A stretch of DNA of 64,000 nucleotides, from NCBI GenBank assembly GCA_003249225.1, contig QKJQ01000001.1, positions 22,173 through 86,172 on the forward strand, written 5' to 3'. The notes beneath the pieces were generated by a model that searched no databases, was not told the DNA's origin, and worked only from the letters and a program-made list of their open reading frames with translations. Origin of the DNA: Clostridia bacterium (GTDB taxonomy: Bacteria; Bacillota; Clostridia; Lachnospirales; Lachnospiraceae). Each line of letters begins with the position of its first letter. Positions within the stretch are counted from its first letter, which is position 1. The translations under genes and the position numbers were made by a program. Of the stretch, positions 53,530 to 63,083 are shown piece by piece.

Positions 53530-55287
53530 TTACCTTTCCATTTCTTTTTTTAATTCTTCCATCAGTTGTGCTACCGGTATGCTGCCGCCATCTTTCTCAT
53601 CTCTTTTTCGGACCGATACTTTTGATGTCTCCATTTCCTGTTGCCCGACAATCAGCATGTAAGGGACTTTGTCCAGCTGCGCTTCTCGTATCTTATAGCC
53701 GATCTTTTCTGCTTTACTATCTATCTCACAGCGAAATCCTTCCTTTGAAAGCTGTTCCATAATGCTTTGCGCATACTCGATATACCGGTCAGAGATGGGA
53801 AGTATCCTGATCTGAACCGGTGATAGCCAAAGCGGGAATTTCCCGGCATAATGTTCAATGAGAATTCCAATGAATCGTTCCATGGAACCAAAAACTACGC
53901 GATGGATCATGACTGGCTGGTGCTTCTCGCCATCCTCACCGATATATTCAATCTGGAAACGCTGCGGAAGCTGGAAATCAAGTTGTATCGTACCACACTG
54001 CCACGTCCTTCCCATACAGTCTTCCAGATGAAAATCAATCTTTGGTCCATAAAATGCACCGTCTCCTTCATTAATACGGTACGGCTTGCCATAGACATCA
54101 AGTGCCTGCCGTAGCGCATCTGTCGCCATCTCCCAGTCTTCCAGACTCCCTATGCTGTTCTCCGGTCTTGTTGATAACTCCAGTTTGTAGCTGAATCCAA
54201 ACTTGCTGTATACCTCATCAATCAGACGTATAACACCCAAAATCTCGCTCGTGACCTGTTCTTTCATCATAAAGATATGTGCATCGTCCTGTGTAAAGCA
54301 CCGAACACGCATCAATCCATGCAAGACCCCTGACTTTTCATGGCGGTGCACAAGTCCGAGTTCACCCATTCGAATTGGCAATTCGCGGTAGGAGTGCGGC
54401 TGCATTTTATAAATCAACATTCCTCCCGGGCAGCTCATGGGTTTGATGGCATACTCCATCTCATCGATCACCGTTGTGTACATATTTTCTCGGTAATGAT
54501 CCCAGTGTCCGGACGTCTCCCATAGGTCACGATTCAGAATGATCGGTGTTGATACCTCGCTGTACCCTTCTCTCCTATGAATTTTCCGCCAGTATTCTAT
54601 CAGCAGATTTTTAAGGATGACTCCCTTTGGCAGGAAGAAAGGTAATCCCTGACCTTCTTCCATAAGTGCGAATAATTCCAGTTCTTTCCCGATCTTACGG
54701 TGATCCCTGCGTTTGATCTCCTCCTGTAACATGAGATATTCATCCATCATGGGTGCGTTCGGAAAAGAGATACCATAAATCCTCGTAAGCATTTTATTGT
54801 TTTCGCTTCCCCGCCAGTACGCTCCGGCAACAGACAAAAGCCGCAGTGATTTGATCTGGCCTGTACTGCTAAGGTGAGGGCCTGCACAAAGGTCTGCATA
54901 CTCTCCCTGTTCGTAAAATGTAAGTACCGCATCCTCCGGTAAATCCTGAATCAATTCAAGCTTATAAGGCTCCCTGCTTTCCTTCATCCTGTCGATTGCC
55001 TGCTCTCTGCTCAGCTCGAATCTTTTTAACATCAGATTTTCTTTTACAATTCGTTTCATCTCATCTTCAATGATACCTAAGGCTTCCCCTGTAAACTCAA
55101 AATCAAAGTCAAAATCATAGTAAAAACCTTCTTTGATTGCCGGTCCAATCGCGCACTTTGTATTCGGATAAATGCGTTTTACTGCCTGAGCCAGTATGTG
55201 TGCCGTCGTATGCCAGAAGGCCTCCTTCCCTGCTGCCTCTTCAAAAGAAATCTGTGCCACCGTTCCATCTTTTTTACTGATCTTCAT
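53530..55287 (-). CDS. thrS: Threonyl-tRNA synthetase lacking the TGS domain
   Basis: A 585-residue class II synthetase. The editing domain begins near the N-terminus with HTTAHILAQAV (the His-x3-His motif) and CAGPHL, then the catalytic core (MSCPGGMLIYKMQPHSYREL; HGLMRVRCFTQDDAHIF) with Cys and His zinc ligands, and a C-terminal anticodon domain (SPVQIRILPISDRYIEYA). Most bacterial ThrRS are about 640 residues with an N-terminal TGS domain; here only about 20 residues precede the editing domain. Motif positions show MSCPGG where MNCPGH is usual. Start 55287 has AAAGGAG seven bases before. A Thr T-box precedes it. Confidence 0.92.
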   Translation of the reverse strand: MKISKKDGTVAQISFEEAAGKEAFWHTTAHILAQAVKRIYPNTKCAIGPAIKEGFYYDFDFDFEFTGEALGIIEDEMKRIVKENLMLKRFELSREQAIDRMKESREPYKLELIQDLPEDAVLTFYEQGEYADLCAGPHLSSTGQIKSLRLLSVAGAYWRGSENNKMLTRIYGISFPNAPMMDEYLMLQEEIKRRDHRKIGKELELFALMEEGQGLPFFLPKGVILKNLLIEYWRKIHRREGYSEVSTPIILNRDLWETSGHWDHYRENMYTTVIDEMEYAIKPMSCPGGMLIYKMQPHSYRELPIRMGELGLVHRHEKSGVLHGLMRVRCFTQDDAHIFMMKEQVTSEILGVIRLIDEVYSKFGFSYKLELSTRPENSIGSLEDWEMATDALRQALDVYGKPYRINEGDGAFYGPKIDFHLEDCMGRTWQCGTIQLDFQLPQRFQIEYIGEDGEKHQPVMIHRVVFGSMERFIGILIEHYAGKFPLWLSPVQIRILPISDRYIEYAQSIMEQLSKEGFRCEIDSKAEKIGYKIREAQLDKVPYMLIVGQQEMETSKVSVRKRDEKDGGSIPVAQLMEELKKEMER

Positions 55288-55351
55288 ATGTGTTCTCCTT
55301 TCTTGATCCACCTGTTACCTGATTCTGTGGTCGTTTCTAAAGCAAACAACA

Positions 55352-55616
55352 TAAGAAAAGCACCCACTGGTCACAGTTTTATTCCATGACCAAAGGGTGC
55401 ATAAATTCTAATGCACGGTTCCACCTTTACTTTTCACTTCGGATTCTATCAAATCCTAGACCTTAACGCAGTCACACGGTAATGCTTACATTTTCGGCAC
55501 TACAGCTCAGGAATGGTTTTCTTATAACTTTCACATAAAAAGCTTTCACCAAATGCTTTTCTCTCTGAATGCTTCTGCTATAATACTCTTTCCGTCAATG
55601 CTTTTCTTTATGTTGT
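55352..55616 (-). promoter_or_regulatory. T-box leader, threonine specifier (ACC), upstream of thrS
   Basis: On the minus strand the T-box core reads AGGTGGAACCGTGC, followed by a terminator stem GCACCC..TGGTCA / TGACCA..GGGTGC and T-run. The specifier ACC is at 55517-55515, ten bases before the end of GAGC. Confidence 0.9.
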
Positions 55617-55622
55617 ACCTTC

Positions 55623-55650
55623 ATTATAGCAAAGCTTCCGGCTATGTCAA
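55623..55650 (-). promoter_or_regulatory. Promoter of the thrS T-box transcript
   Basis: Exact TTGACA (55650-55645) and TATAAT (55628-55623) on the minus strand, spacer 16 bp. Confidence 0.85.
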
Positions 55651-55684
55651 CAAGTAAAATAGTAGAAACAGTAAAGTACTGGTT

Positions 55685-56548
55685 TTATTTGCTATTAATC
55701 AGACTTTCAAACATTCCTTTTGCCATGGACTCGTACTTTTCTTTCTCAGCTTCTTCCTTCGACATAACGACTGCCCACATGGCGTTCCAAAAGGTAACAA
55801 CATACTTCATCTGTTCCATGTTGCTGTAATGTTCCTTGGTGCATTCTCCAAAATAAGCAGTCAGCAGCAACTTGGTCTGTATCTCATTAAAGAACATCGA
55901 CGCGCAGACCAGATCAAAATAAAGATCTCCCATTCCGGCATACTCATAATCGATCAGCCAGAGTTTTTCTCCGGCAATGAAATTATTCGGGAAAGGATCA
56001 TTGTGACAAAGCTTGATCAGACTGTCTGCCTGATTGCTCCTTTCCTGTTCGATCCGCTCAAGTTTTTCCAGCAAAGGAAGGATCTCACCCGGGAGATAAA
56101 GAGAATTCTCTTTTGCATACTGTATTCTCGCTCTCACATCCTCATAGGGTTCGAATTTTCCGGCAATCGCGGGCAGCTCATGCAGTTTTTTAAGCGTGAT
56201 GCCAATAGCATGAATGCTCTCCTCTGTCAATGCACCCTCCTGGCTTAGCAGACGCCCAGGGATAAATCTTGTTATCATATCACCGCTCTGTTCACAAAAG
56301 CAGACCAGCTCAGGACCAATGCCGGCCAGGGCTGCTGCCTCTGCTGCCTGCTTTTCTGTAGCCCGGCGAATTCCAAGAACGCTGCTCTGCCCGGCTCCCA
56401 GCCGAACAACTACCTTCTCGTCTCCATTTGTAACAATAAAATTCTTATTCGTCAGTCCGTCTCCTGCATATTCGATTGTTATATCTGCCTGCAGCCAGCC
56501 AAGTGCTCTCTGAATCAATTCTAAAAGTGCTGTATTTACCGTATTCAT
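55685..56548 (-). CDS. Choline/ethanolamine kinase-like phosphotransferase (LicA/APH fold)
   Basis: A 287-residue protein of the choline kinase/aminoglycoside phosphotransferase fold. ADITIEYAGDGLTNKNFIVT opens the N-lobe (like the GLTN motif of choline kinases), Brenner's motif is LCHNDPFPNNFI (catalytic Asp and Asn), and the DFG-like metal motif is LIDYEYAGMGDLYFDL. It probably phosphorylates choline or a similar amino-alcohol in the cytoplasm. No lic or phosphocholine-transfer genes are adjacent, so use of the product is unknown. Confidence 0.87.
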   Translation of the reverse strand: MNTVNTALLELIQRALGWLQADITIEYAGDGLTNKNFIVTNGDEKVVVRLGAGQSSVLGIRRATEKQAAEAAALAGIGPELVCFCEQSGDMITRFIPGRLLSQEGALTEESIHAIGITLKKLHELPAIAGKFEPYEDVRARIQYAKENSLYLPGEILPLLEKLERIEQERSNQADSLIKLCHNDPFPNNFIAGEKLWLIDYEYAGMGDLYFDLVCASMFFNEIQTKLLLTAYFGECTKEHYSNMEQMKYVVTFWNAMWAVVMSKEEAEKEKYESMAKGMFESLINSK

Positions 56549-56675
56549 GGGCCGTGTTTCTTCCTTTCAGTTTCTGCTTCCTGCTTACTTGTTGCAACAA
56601 GGTTCTTCTTTATCTGCTTCGCACATGCGAATGCATATCTGCAAAACCTTGCTTTTATTCCGCTTACCATATGAA

Positions 56676-57605
56676 TCAGATACGTTCAAAGCTTTTTAGC
56701 ATTCGTACATTCTCCACTGCGCGGAATCCTTTCCACCAGTTCTCACTGATTGTAAAATACTTCCCATACTGTTCCATATTCTGAAACCAGGTCCAGGTTA
56801 TTCCCCACACATCTCCTTCCGGTTTTGTGTTCATCAGGTAAGTTAGCTCTTCCTGAACAATAGCTTCGTTCTCCTTATAGAACCTGCTGTCAGGGCTATG
56901 TATAAAGTTCGATGGCCTTGCTCCATAGGAGCTCCATTTCGTGGTATCATGTTCAATTGCAGCAGTTATCTTCTTTGATAAAAGATCATAGACCGCGGTG
57001 TAATCATATTCTGTAAAACCAGTCAATTCCATTGTCTCGATCAGAAGAATAAACCCTTCCAGTCCCATGTCGCCAAATCGTTTTTCTTCAAGAAATTCCT
57101 GCATGAGTTTTTTACCAAAAGCTACGGCTTCGCTATAACAGGCCATATCCTCCTCCCCGTATTCCAGGATAAAGGCAGAAAACTCAGCCGTTACACCATA
57201 GTATTCCTTCTCATTCTCTGCCTCACTGTAATTCCACCACGGCGCATGTGGATGATCCTCATTCGAAGGCAGGGTAAAGCGCCAGCCATAGGAGCTGCAA
57301 TCCTTTTTTGAATTCAGATACTTCCAGATTCCCTGATAGACCGGATGATCCATCTCATAAAAGCCAATGCTTTTTAAGATTTTTATTGCATGGTTCGTTG
57401 CAATCGGGCTGGAATCCGGGTTCCAGTTGTCCGCCTCCAACGCTTTTCCAAAACCGCCGTCTTCATTCTGATAATACATCAGTTCCTCTACAACCGCTTC
57501 TTTCGTTCCGTTCTCAAAAAACACTTTCCACAGGCTCAGATCAATACTTCTTGCATTTCGATGCATCCAGTTCTGAATATCTTGAAACATTCCCTTCTCT
57601 TTCAT
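56676..57605 (-). CDS. Terpenoid-cyclase/prenyltransferase alpha-toroid-like protein
   Basis: A 309-residue helical protein. The motif EDGGFGKALEADNWNPDSSP near residues 48-68 and repeated helices with NHAIKILKSIG, FSAFILEYG and FILLIETMEL fit the (alpha/alpha)6 toroid of squalene cyclases and protein prenyltransferases, but the DxDD acid of cyclases is not seen. Related proteins in Firmicutes are uncharacterised. The start is unsure: two close ATGs (57605 and 57590), both with purine-rich sequences nearby. It is leftward like its neighbours but about 127 bases from the kinase gene. Confidence 0.65.
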   Translation of the reverse strand: MKEKGMFQDIQNWMHRNARSIDLSLWKVFFENGTKEAVVEELMYYQNEDGGFGKALEADNWNPDSSPIATNHAIKILKSIGFYEMDHPVYQGIWKYLNSKKDCSSYGWRFTLPSNEDHPHAPWWNYSEAENEKEYYGVTAEFSAFILEYGEEDMACYSEAVAFGKKLMQEFLEEKRFGDMGLEGFILLIETMELTGFTEYDYTAVYDLLSKKITAAIEHDTTKWSSYGARPSNFIHSPDSRFYKENEAIVQEELTYLMNTKPEGDVWGITWTWFQNMEQYGKYFTISENWWKGFRAVENVRMLKSFERI

Positions 57606-57700
57606 CCTTTCACTTGTCCTCTCACTATAATGTTAACCGTTCGTGCTTCTCCTTTATTATAGTCGAACGTACGTTCTGTTTCAAGATAAATATATCTCGT

Positions 57701-58576
57701 TCACATATAATATTTTCCTTCGATAATTACTTTTGCTTTTCCGCCGAACAACACCTTGCCTTCCTGAACTTTCACCTGAACCGTATTGAAGGCAAAGGAT
57801 TCTGCTCCTTGTTCCAGCTTTATCGGAGAGCCATCCCACATGGCATTTTTCAAAAGATAATTTGCAAAAGCACTGTTTCCGGAACCGGTTGCCGTATCTT
57901 CCAGATAGCCGAACTTTGGAGCAAAGACTCTCGTATGGGCAAAGTAATCCTTTTGTTTCGTCTGCATACAGTATAGTAAAATGATATCAATATCATTCGT
58001 TTGGCAGAACTCTTTTGCACGTTCAAGCGATGGATAGACTGCAATTTCCGTGTCAAGTGTTAGCACAGGAACTATCAGGGTACGCAGTCCGGCATCAATC
58101 AGCTCAATTGTATGCTTTGTGTCTATATCAGCCTTGGTAAGAGAAAGAGCTTCTGCTGTTGCTTCAAGGCTGGCCTTTACAGGCAAATACTGTGCTTCTG
58201 GTGCCGTTATATAGATTGCGTCTTCTTCCCTGATGGAATTGTATACGGTCAGTATTCCCTTTTTATTTGTTTCAATTGTAATCTTATCTTTTAAGAATAA
58301 AGTCTTATTCTCCTGAATCAAATCATACATAGCAGCAATTGTTCCATGCCCGCAAAAATCGACTTCACATTCGGATGAATAATAGGTAAGTTTACAGTCT
58401 GCATCTTTTGATGGCGTACAAAATACAACTTCAGATACAAATCCGGCATGTTCTTTCCCAATTGCCAACATTTCTTCCGGTGCCAGATCTGCCTCCGCCA
58501 CAAGGTAAGCCGCCGGATTCCCTTTTGAATGCTCTGATACGAATGCATTTACCTTTTTATAGTTATATCCTTTCAT
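57701..58576 (-). CDS. PhzF family isomerase/epimerase-like protein
   Basis: A 291-residue PhzF-fold protein of two similar halves (diaminopimelate epimerase-like). The conserved Glu is in FVSEVVF, CGHGTIAAMYDL is the first-half motif and EDTATGSGNSAFANYL the second. PhzF isomerises a phenazine precursor; most homologues like this one have unknown substrates. The start at 58576 (MKGYNYKKVNAF) has AGGG just upstream and lies seven bases after the membrane-protein stop; a longer frame into that gene is rejected. Confidence 0.88.
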   Translation of the reverse strand: MKGYNYKKVNAFVSEHSKGNPAAYLVAEADLAPEEMLAIGKEHAGFVSEVVFCTPSKDADCKLTYYSSECEVDFCGHGTIAAMYDLIQENKTLFLKDKITIETNKKGILTVYNSIREEDAIYITAPEAQYLPVKASLEATAEALSLTKADIDTKHTIELIDAGLRTLIVPVLTLDTEIAVYPSLERAKEFCQTNDIDIILLYCMQTKQKDYFAHTRVFAPKFGYLEDTATGSGNSAFANYLLKNAMWDGSPIKLEQGAESFAFNTVQVKVQEGKVLFGGKAKVIIEGKYYM

Positions 58577-58583
58577 CTTTCCC

Positions 58584-59297
58584 TCACTTCTGCTCTGTCT
58601 TTTTGTTGCTGTGCATTGCATAAATTCCAGCAATCCCATATCCTGCTGCCACGTATATTACAGAAGCATAGGGCGCTATAGTGTTATATATCACGGACAG
58701 ATTATAACTCTCGGCAGAAGAACTCAGATAAACACTGAACATAATTCGAGACACTACAATTATTCCAAGAAAGGCCAGTACGAAATATATTCCTGCTGTC
58801 GTTTTCAATGCGGAGTTATTACTGTAACAGCCACAAAGAAAGATCAGAATCGCTGCCGATGCTATTCCTAACAATGACCCATACTCTGTACCATACGTTA
58901 AAGCTGACGCAAGCGGTATAAGTGCATTCATACAGATAAGAACCATGATAATGGCATCAAAAATCCAGATATTTTCTTTTGTATTGTTATTTGCATTGTT
59001 CTTTATCTTGTTTTTCTCGGAAAAAAGGAACAGAACGATCGGTATCTGCCAGATCAGAATACTGATTGCATCATACACCGAAGAAAAATAAGAATGGGCA
59101 ATCTTCCCCCAGTTCATAAAAAAATCAGATAGCCTCTGGTAAGTCACCGCATTGACTAATCTCTGCCCCCAAAAAGAAGCAAGAGAATATCCAGCCATAA
59201 TCAGTAAGAACAAGGCAAGTCTGTCAGTAACAATAGATTTTCCAGAGTTTTCAATTTTCATGGTTCCTTGCTTCGTTACAGTCTGAGAGTGATTCAT
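58584..59297 (-). CDS. Hypothetical polytopic membrane protein
   Basis: About 237 residues with six hydrophobic segments (RLALFLLIMAGYSLASFWG; YDAISILIWQIPIVLFLF; IWIFDAIIMVLICMNALIPL; GIASAAILIFLCG; GIYFVLAFLGIIVVSRIMF; YASVIYVAAGYGIAGIYAM). No family was recognised. Start 59297 has AAAGGCGG upstream. It lies seven bases before the PhzF start, so the two are probably co-transcribed. Confidence 0.65.
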   Translation of the reverse strand: MNHSQTVTKQGTMKIENSGKSIVTDRLALFLLIMAGYSLASFWGQRLVNAVTYQRLSDFFMNWGKIAHSYFSSVYDAISILIWQIPIVLFLFSEKNKIKNNANNNTKENIWIFDAIIMVLICMNALIPLASALTYGTEYGSLLGIASAAILIFLCGCYSNNSALKTTAGIYFVLAFLGIIVVSRIMFSVYLSSSAESYNLSVIYNTIAPYASVIYVAAGYGIAGIYAMHSNKKTEQK

Positions 59298-59473
59298 GCT
59301 TTCCGCCTTTCTGCACAGATTTGTGCAAATCAAATTAATATGTGTAATGTGCGGTGTATTTTTTCATTTCATGTCTCAAATACTTTATATGCTAACTTCT
59401 TCACAATTATTGTACTGCCAAATAAAGGAAAAATCAAGAAGATTACAATAAGCAATTCTTCCTGTTTCCTGAT

Positions 59474-61312
59474 TTATTCCGATCGTTCTCTCAGCACTGC
59501 TTTTATTCTTCTAACTCCGGATGACGAGGCTTCTTCCTTTATGATTTGAAAGCCAGTAAGTTCTCCTGTATTCCCAGCATGCGGACCGCCGCAGATCTCC
59601 ATCGAAAAATCGGGAATCTCATATACTTTGACCTTCTCAGCGTATTTATTTTCGAACAGACCAATGGCTCCTTTTTCCTTTGCTTCTTCGACGGTCATTT
59701 CTGTCATGATGACATCACGCTTTTTTGCAATCGCACTGTTTACGAGGTCTTCTACTCTGGCAAGCTCATCCTTGGTAACCTTGACCGGATGCGAGAAATC
59801 GAAACGTAACCGCTCTGCTGTAATATTGCTTCCTCTTTGCTGCACCTGTTCTCCGAGTACCTGACGTAATGCTGCATGCAGCAGATGGGTTGCAGTATGA
59901 AGTCTTGCCGTCTGAACACTGTGATCTGCCAGTCCGCCTTTGAATTTAGCTTCTGAGCCCTGCCGTGATTTTTCCTGGTGCTCTAGAAAGCATGCTTGGA
60001 ATCCTTCCAGGTCGACCAAGCAACCTTTCTCCTCTGCTAATTCACAAGTAAATTCAATCGGGAAGCCATAGGTGTCATATAACTTAAAGGCAAGTGCTCC
60101 GCTTAGGATTTTCAACTCGCTTCGTTGTTCCTTTTTTTGTTGCTCACCTTTCTTTTGTACATCTTCAGCCTGAACCGTCCGTTCCATCAGGTAACGCTCT
60201 GCCTTTTTCAACCCAGCATCCAGTGTTTTTGAGAAGAGCTCACTCTCATTTTTCATCTGTTCTAAAATGAACGGACCATTTTGACCAATCTCTTCATATA
60301 CTTCTTGATACTGCAAGATAATTATCTCTGCCAGTTTGATCAGCGTATCATTTGGGAGTCCTGCTTTCTTTAGTATTCTGATCATCCTGCGAATCAGACG
60401 GCGCACAATATAGCCCTGTTCAGTGTTGGAGGGAGCGATGTGCTTATCATCCCCCAGAATGAAACACGTTGCTCTGGTGTGCTCGCACAGAATCCTTTTG
60501 TCCCGCATGGTCATGTTGGTCTCATTCTCAGACAGTATTTCACTCAGAACCGTCATGACCGGGATAAAAAGCTCTGTATCATACACATTGGTCTTACTCT
60601 GATTTATCGTAAGAATACGCTCGAACCCCATACCGGTGTCAACATTCTTCTGTGTCAGCTCGGTCAGACTGCCATCTGCTTCCTTTTTATACTCCATAAA
60701 TACATTGTTCCATATTTCAACGTATTTTCCACAATGACATGCCGGACCGCACGTATCGCTGCACTTTTTCTTCCCGAAATCATAGAAAATTTCTGTATCC
60801 GGCCCGCAGGGTCCTGTCTGTCCCACCGGTCCCCACCAGTTCTCATCAGTTCCATAATAGAAGATCTGATCCTCTCTTAACCCTTTTCTTCTCCAAATTT
60901 CTGCCGTTTCAACATCTTTCCTGACCCGTTCATCTCCTTCAAATGCGGTAACAGCCAGACGTTCCATGGGAATCTGCAGAACTTTTGTCAGAAAATCAAA
61001 GCTCATGGAGATTGACTCCTCCTTAAAGTAATCCCCGAGCGACCAATTACCGAGCATTTCGAAAAAGGTAAGATGTGAATCATCGCCAACCTCCTCGATA
61101 TCACAGGTACGGACACATTTTTGAACATCGGTAAGCCGTGTTCCCAATGGATGCTTTTCTCCCAAAAGATACGGTACCAGCGGATGCATTCCTGCTGTTG
61201 TAAACAATACGGTAGGATCATTTTCCGGCAAAAGTGAGGCGGACGCGATCTCTTTGTGCCCCCTTTCCGTAAAAAATCCTACATAACATCTCCTCAATTC
61301 TTCTGCTGTCAT
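59474..61312 (-). CDS. alaS: Alanyl-tRNA synthetase, short form without C-Ala domain
   Basis: A 612-residue class II synthetase. The catalytic core (residues about 1-240) shows [34 protein letters not shown] and GDYFKEESI; the tRNA-recognition helices follow, then the editing domain with [11 protein letters not shown] and the CGGPH zinc motif near the C-terminus. Typical AlaRS is about 870 residues with a C-Ala oligomerisation domain, which is missing. Short AlaRS forms exist, but a second, full-length copy elsewhere in the genome is likely. AAAGGAG precedes the ATG. An Ala T-box leader controls it. Confidence 0.9.
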   Translation of the reverse strand: MTAEELRRCYVGFFTERGHKEIASASLLPENDPTVLFTTAGMHPLVPYLLGEKHPLGTRLTDVQKCVRTCDIEEVGDDSHLTFFEMLGNWSLGDYFKEESISMSFDFLTKVLQIPMERLAVTAFEGDERVRKDVETAEIWRRKGLREDQIFYYGTDENWWGPVGQTGPCGPDTEIFYDFGKKKCSDTCGPACHCGKYVEIWNNVFMEYKKEADGSLTELTQKNVDTGMGFERILTINQSKTNVYDTELFIPVMTVLSEILSENETNMTMRDKRILCEHTRATCFILGDDKHIAPSNTEQGYIVRRLIRRMIRILKKAGLPNDTLIKLAEIIILQYQEVYEEIGQNGPFILEQMKNESELFSKTLDAGLKKAERYLMERTVQAEDVQKKGEQQKKEQRSELKILSGALAFKLYDTYGFPIEFTCELAEEKGCLVDLEGFQACFLEHQEKSRQGSEAKFKGGLADHSVQTARLHTATHLLHAALRQVLGEQVQQRGSNITAERLRFDFSHPVKVTKDELARVEDLVNSAIAKKRDVIMTEMTVEEAKEKGAIGLFENKYAEKVKVYEIPDFSMEICGGPHAGNTGELTGFQIIKEEASSSGVRRIKAVLRERSE

Positions 61313-61344
61313 TTCATTTCTCCTTTCCGTTTTTTCGTTTTAAA

Positions 61345-61649
61345 TATAAAAACGCCCTAAGCCAACATATTGTCAGCTTAGGGCGAATATATCATCGCGG
61401 TACCACCTAATTTCAGATTTCTCTGCTCTCTTAGTACGGGATTTCTCCGATACTTTTTCCTGTGATAACGGTGGAATTCCGTTGAAGCCTACTAAGAATT
61501 CATTCTTTTCGGTTCAAAGCTCAAAGACTGCTTCCGTTTCAGTTCAATGAAGATTCACACCAGCCATCTTCTCTCTGAAGAGATATCTCTATCTCTGTTA
61601 AATCCCTGATACGTACTATTTCTCATCGACGCCTTTTTATTTTAAGTTA
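61345..61649 (-). promoter_or_regulatory. T-box leader, alanine specifier (GCA), upstream of alaS
   Basis: On the minus strand the T-box core is AGGTGGTACCGCGATG, then the terminator CGCCCTAAGC / GCTTAGGGCG with a T-run. The specifier GCA is at 61531-61529. Confidence 0.95.
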
Positions 61650-61655
61650 AAATGG

Positions 61656-61684
61656 ATGTTACCATAACAGATTTATATTGTCAA
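61656..61684 (-). promoter_or_regulatory. Promoter of the alaS T-box transcript
   Basis: On the minus strand TTGACA (61684-61679) and TAACAT (61661-61656) are 17 bp apart. Confidence 0.75.
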
Positions 61685-61789
61685 TTAAAATTATTAATCT
61701 ATGACTGATATATACAAATTATTGATGGCTGATATATCTGGATTTGTGTCTTTTGAAATCGCAATAATATCATTCCTATCAGAGATATC

Positions 61790-62215
61790 CTAATCAACCG
61801 TAGATTTTGTCATAACAACAGTTCCATTTGATTTTAGTCCGGCAATAGAATCTACGGAGGCAACGCTTACTATGTTTGTCCATGTTGATGCTTCATCATC
61901 AAAGTCAGCATAATCAATTCCATTTTGAACATAAGTATAATTATATCCAGTATTTGACATAGCGATATAATTATTATAGTCAGATGATATTTGAACAATG
62001 TCGTGAAGCGATTCTACTTTATCGGCTACAAGATGATAATCTTCATCCGGTATAACTGTTGAATGAACAATACCGTCTTTATCGAAAACATCCAGACGAT
62101 CAAAACCACAAGAAAGCAGCGTTATATTTTCCCAGTTTTCAATTTCACTAAAATTGAACAAAGGAGCTGTCGTACTATTTAGCGCGAAGCTCCAAATACT
62201 ATTTCTCAATATCAC
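61790..62215 (-). CDS. RCC1-like repeat fragment
   Basis: A 141-residue frame that starts at a GTG (62215) with only AATAG ahead and has no signal peptide or membrane helix. The stretches IENWENITLLSCGFDRLDVF and WTNIVSVASVDSIAGLKSNG with TVVMTK match single RCC1-type beta-propeller blades (W-x-N-I-V-x-V, then GLKxDGTV). Intact RCC1 proteins need about seven blades, so this is either a remnant of a larger surface protein or a short family member. It lies 45 bases after the anti-sigma gene and could be the outside part of a split anti-sigma protein. Confidence 0.45.
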   Translation of the reverse strand: MILRNSIWSFALNSTTAPLFNFSEIENWENITLLSCGFDRLDVFDKDGIVHSTVIPDEDYHLVADKVESLHDIVQISSDYNNYIAMSNTGYNYTYVQNGIDYADFDDEASTWTNIVSVASVDSIAGLKSNGTVVMTKSTVD

Positions 62216-62260
62216 CTATTTTCTGTATTGTCAACAAAATGAATTATTTATAGACGGATT

Positions 62261-63079
62261 TTATAATCCTTCCGCTGCATTTTCCAGTGAAATAATAACA
62301 GCTACCAACTCATCACTTGATAGATTGCTTCCTGCGACAGTATAATATATTCCGTTATTCTCAAATTTTGTATAGTATTCCATAATTCCTTCATCATCTG
62401 TGTACGATATCACAGTCATAGGTATTCCATTGATTTTTGATTCCTGCAGATCCATATCTTCATCGCCCAACATGATTCCACCTGCAACACTATTGATCTT
62501 TGAAAGAGCTATCGTAACATTTCCAGTGCTAATATTGCTGTTGAATGTAAATCCATTAAGATCAAAATAAACACCTCTGCTTTCCGACTGATAAATGCTA
62601 TACGCCTCCTCTGATCTATCTTCTGAATCCAACGTAAATCCTGGCAGAAATTCTTCTTCGTTGACATTAATTCCATAATAATCCATAATTTCATCAAGCT
62701 TCATTGTAACGCAATCATCCACCATTAATGCAATCCCATGACTTGCCACATGAGTTACTTCAGCTTCATTAATGGTAAGTGACACATCTGCATTCTCAAG
62801 AATATCCACCAGTTTGTTCTCCATACTGATATTCACATCATTCGCTGTCTTATAGCTTCCTAAGAGATACACACTTGGTACGGCAATGATAACCAATGCT
62901 ATCATAGCAGCTATTGTTTTAAACAGCATTGGATTACCCTTGTTCATCGTTCTGTTCATCCATACTGTCATATCACAATATGTCTTATCATTATACATAA
63001 CAGAATTTAAAATTCGTTTTCTTGTTTCTTCTTTTATCTTAATGTCGTTGAAACATGCCACCAATTCCGCTTCCTTCAT
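62261..63079 (-). CDS. Membrane protein, probable anti-sigma factor
   Basis: About 272 residues: a cytoplasmic N-terminus of 45 residues (EAELVACFNDIKIKEETRKR), one helix (KTIAAMIALVIIAVPSVYLL) and an extracellular domain (VDILENADVSLTINEAEVTH; IPMTVISYTDDEGIMEYYTK) similar to DUF4367-type sensing domains. AGGAGGG precedes an ATG at 63079 (or GTG at 63082), just after the sigma-factor stop, so translation is coupled. Gene order and topology suggest it holds the sigma factor at the membrane until a signal arrives. Confidence 0.75.
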   Translation of the reverse strand: MKEAELVACFNDIKIKEETRKRILNSVMYNDKTYCDMTVWMNRTMNKGNPMLFKTIAAMIALVIIAVPSVYLLGSYKTANDVNISMENKLVDILENADVSLTINEAEVTHVASHGIALMVDDCVTMKLDEIMDYYGINVNEEEFLPGFTLDSEDRSEEAYSIYQSESRGVYFDLNGFTFNSNISTGNVTIALSKINSVAGGIMLGDEDMDLQESKINGIPMTVISYTDDEGIMEYYTKFENNGIYYTVAGSNLSSDELVAVIISLENAAEGL

Positions 63080-63083
63080 CACA

